From the NCBI RefSeq assembly GCF_003464595.1, contig NZ_QRZF01000001.1, forward strand, positions 558,001 through 622,000: 64,000 nt of DNA, in the 5' to 3' direction. This DNA is from Bacteroides intestinalis (GTDB taxonomy: Bacteria; Bacteroidota; Bacteroidia; Bacteroidales; Bacteroidaceae). The notes under the pieces are model-generated. The model was not told where the DNA came from and did not search any database. It worked only from the letters and a program-made list of their open reading frames with translations. This document shows positions 62,276 through 64,000 of the stretch, one piece after another (positions within the stretch are counted from its first letter, which is position 1; each line of letters opens with the position of its first letter). The position numbers and the translations under genes are program-made.

Positions 62276-63568
62276 CTAATCTATTAAATTCAACTCTACA
62301 TTCAGAACCTTACTATAAATATTCAATCGCCGTTCCAACATTTCTTGTGGATTATATAATCCGTGCAATCGACCTATTGCATGATTTGCCAATTTTATCT
62401 GCAAGTTTTCATCATTAGCCAACCTGATAATAGCAGATGCAAAATCAGATGCAGTATCTGCTTTCAAGCACTCTTCTTCATGTCGAAAATCAATACCTTC
62501 AACGCCTTTAGTAGTAGTAACAAAAGGAGCTTTTGAAGAAACAGCATCCAGTATCTTCATCCTCATTCCACTGCCGATACGAATCGGGACAAGCACAATG
62601 CTTCCATTTAAAAAACTATGCAAATCTTCCACATAACCCACCAACTCCATTTCAGGACAAGAAGCTTGTAACTCTTTCATATACGAACTTCTCCATGGCC
62701 CTGTTACCTGAAAAGTGAAATGGAAACCCTGACTACGTAAACAAGGGGCTATCTCCTGACAGAACCAGACGACTGCATCCAGGTTCGGGTAATGTCCCTC
62801 ATTTCCAACAAAAGTCAATCTGGCAGCAGTAGGAACAACCTGTTTATCACAGGCATCAGCTATTTTCACAACAGCAGGAGATACATATATTTTTTCTCCG
62901 CCACCAACAAAATCAATCAATATTTGGCGATCCACCTCAGTCAAGACAATCACATGCTTATAGGTTTGCAATGCAGAATGTTCAAAGTCCTTTCCAATAC
63001 GATACAACATACGTTCTTCATCCGTCACTTTATCAAGAAAAGTCATTTCATTCTCATTGCGAACATATCTCAATTCATGATGTACAAAAATAGTTTGTAC
63101 ATCCCTCGGTAAAAGATAGCCCAATGATATCAGAGGATAAAACTCAACCTGAATAATATCAAAGCCAGATCGGGAAACAGTTGATATATATTCTGCATAT
63201 TTTGAAGGAAGTGGCTCAAAAATAGAAGAAGTAAAAGTCATATCCTTACGTACTACATCTTTGTCATGAATAAGCAACTGGCGCCGCATCTTACGAGTAG
63301 CAGATAGAGCAATCTTCTTCAACCATTTATAATAAGAAGGATGTCGGGTTTCAGGCTCTGCCATTTGTTCTGTGAAGATAAAAAATTCCACGTTATCCCA
63401 TATTTTTCTCAATTTCTCCACATCTTCCTTCTCTTTTCCTTTAGGGTAGAGTAATATTGAAACAGACATCTTGTGACGAAGATAATCTACCATATGGAAA
63501 AAGGCCTGATTCCCACCCGAAGTCAGTGGGTAAGGGATACAAGGAATAATAAAAAGTATTTTTTTCAT
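62276..63568 (-). CDS. GT4-like glycosyltransferase
   Basis: This 430-residue GT-B enzyme starts MKKILFIIPCIPYPLTSGGNQAFF (an N-terminal glycine-rich acceptor loop) and has a C-terminal donor domain with LTFVGNEGHYPNLDAVVWFC, VLVPIRIGSGMRMKILDAVS and APFVTTTKGVEGIDF. The IRIGSGMRMK pattern replaces the EGFG-type motif, as in a subgroup of GT4 enzymes that handle capsule or LPS sugars. It is 2 bp downstream of the next upstream gene and 2 bp upstream of the GT2-like gene, so it is tightly packed in the operon. Confidence 0.88.
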   Translation of the reverse strand: MKKILFIIPCIPYPLTSGGNQAFFHMVDYLRHKMSVSILLYPKGKEKEDVEKLRKIWDNVEFFIFTEQMAEPETRHPSYYKWLKKIALSATRKMRRQLLIHDKDVVRKDMTFTSSIFEPLPSKYAEYISTVSRSGFDIIQVEFYPLISLGYLLPRDVQTIFVHHELRYVRNENEMTFLDKVTDEERMLYRIGKDFEHSALQTYKHVIVLTEVDRQILIDFVGGGEKIYVSPAVVKIADACDKQVVPTAARLTFVGNEGHYPNLDAVVWFCQEIAPCLRSQGFHFTFQVTGPWRSSYMKELQASCPEMELVGYVEDLHSFLNGSIVLVPIRIGSGMRMKILDAVSSKAPFVTTTKGVEGIDFRHEEECLKADTASDFASAIIRLANDENLQIKLANHAIGRLHGLYNPQEMLERRLNIYSKVLNVELNLID

Positions 63569-63570
63569 CT

Positions 63571-64000
63571 TTATCTCTTTATATTCAGCTTTACTTTACA
63601 CATACGAAATGCTACGCTCAATGCTATAGACGGGCGAATCGTCCACAAAATACGACATATCTTCCAAAGTTCGCATAGTCCAAAGTTATTGTTTACAGAA
63701 TAATGTAATATCGTATACACATAAGTCTTTAAAGCGTGGTGCAGTTTTTTTTCATTAAGTTTAGCTGGATAATAATTAATTATCCATTTTAAGAACAATC
63801 TGGTGGCTTCAATTTTTCGACTATCGTAACAATCAGAATTACTAATATTTTCACCTTCGACATTTCTCCAGCAAACGGGCTTTCCTGGTAAAGCAATAAT
63901 TCCTTTTGCACAATCTGCAAACTTCGTCCACGTTGCATCATCCGAGCACCAAGCCAAAGGAAACTTGACAAAGCCAGTTCCCTTCTGATAAACATCACGG
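63571..64000 (-). CDS. Glycosyltransferase, C-terminal part (gene starts beyond the window)
   Basis: The frame is open to the end of the window; the first visible residues read RDVYQKGTGFVKFPLAWCSD. About 142 residues are present. The FPLAWCSDDATW block is typical of a GT2 subfamily, where a DD pair after WCS follows the donor site. The C-terminal part (FLKWIINYYPAKLNEKKLHH) is helical. The N-terminal Rossmann part with the nucleotide-binding motif lies outside. It is the first visible gene of the minus-strand glycosyltransferase row and is 2 bp upstream of the next gene. Confidence 0.75.
   Translation of the reverse strand, partial: RDVYQKGTGFVKFPLAWCSDDATWTKFADCAKGIIALPGKPVCWRNVEGENISNSDCYDSRKIEATRLFLKWIINYYPAKLNEKKLHHALKTYVYTILHYSVNNNFGLCELWKICRILWTIRPSIALSVAFRMCKVKLNIKR

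Noticed and set aside
1..64000. tRNA, rRNA or classical riboswitch
   Set aside because: No cloverleaf, rRNA segment or riboswitch core was recognised on either strand. Absence is by eye only; a covariance-model scan would be decisive.

Overview
The window looks like a chromosomal segment of a gut Bacteroides. It carries a complete starch-utilisation (Sus-type) locus with SusC, SusD, SusE/F-like and SusR-like proteins. Many lipoproteins have an acidic stretch just after the lipobox cysteine. Several genes are preceded by the Bacteroides -7 element TAnnTTTG, and start codons usually lack a strong Shine-Dalgarno sequence. rimP-nusA-infB-cvpA is joined to a suf iron-sulfur cluster operon.

Layout. 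1-3152 (+): the 3' end of a GH2 beta-galactosidase, then a GH63-type lipoprotein. 3225-5965 (-): a K+-dependent membrane pyrophosphatase and a YbjQ-family protein. 6135-7606 (+): a small unknown protein and a CNNM/CBS membrane protein. 7681-18604 (-): one long operon, rimP-nusA-infB-cvpA-sufB-sufC-[GxxExxY insert]-sufD-sufS, with a textbook promoter and a terminator-like hairpin in its leader. 18833-23226 (-): alpha/beta hydrolase, CE1-type esterase and GH3 beta-glucosidase, probably one glycan-degrading operon. 23351-25760: a small membrane protein, a SprT/YgjP-like metalloprotease and a DUF2807 (GIN) protein. 25761-26793 holds no intact gene but contains a decayed IS982-family transposase.

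26794-32458 (+) is the most distinctive part. This AT-rich island encodes a TPR membrane regulator and then a tight four-gene operon: a small secreted protein, a lipoprotein with a ricin-trefoil-like plus aerolysin-like layout, a MACPF-domain lipoprotein and a small lipoprotein. Two unrelated pore-forming folds in one operon suggest a contact- or vesicle-delivered antibacterial toxin locus, related in concept to the Bacteroidales BSAP MACPF toxins but differently organised.

32732-46500 (-) is the starch locus: susR-like regulator, susC, susD, a SusE/F-like protein with four starch-binding modules, two GH13 amylases and a GH97 alpha-glucosidase. The spacer between the SusE/F gene and the first amylase holds an exact 22-bp-period array of five GTTTC-N7-GAAAC palindromes.

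46719-53275: a lipoprotein, an ECF sigma factor with a putative anti-sigma protein, argB and speA as an operon, aroK, a nitroreductase and an RNase H. 53383-64000: an MsbA-like ABC exporter, an LtaS-like phosphoglycerol transferase and seven glycosyltransferase genes (the last cut by the window end), which look like a surface glycan (LPS core or capsule) cluster.

Many spacers are filled with fold-back repeats built from short units. All functional calls are from reading the sequence; no database search was run.
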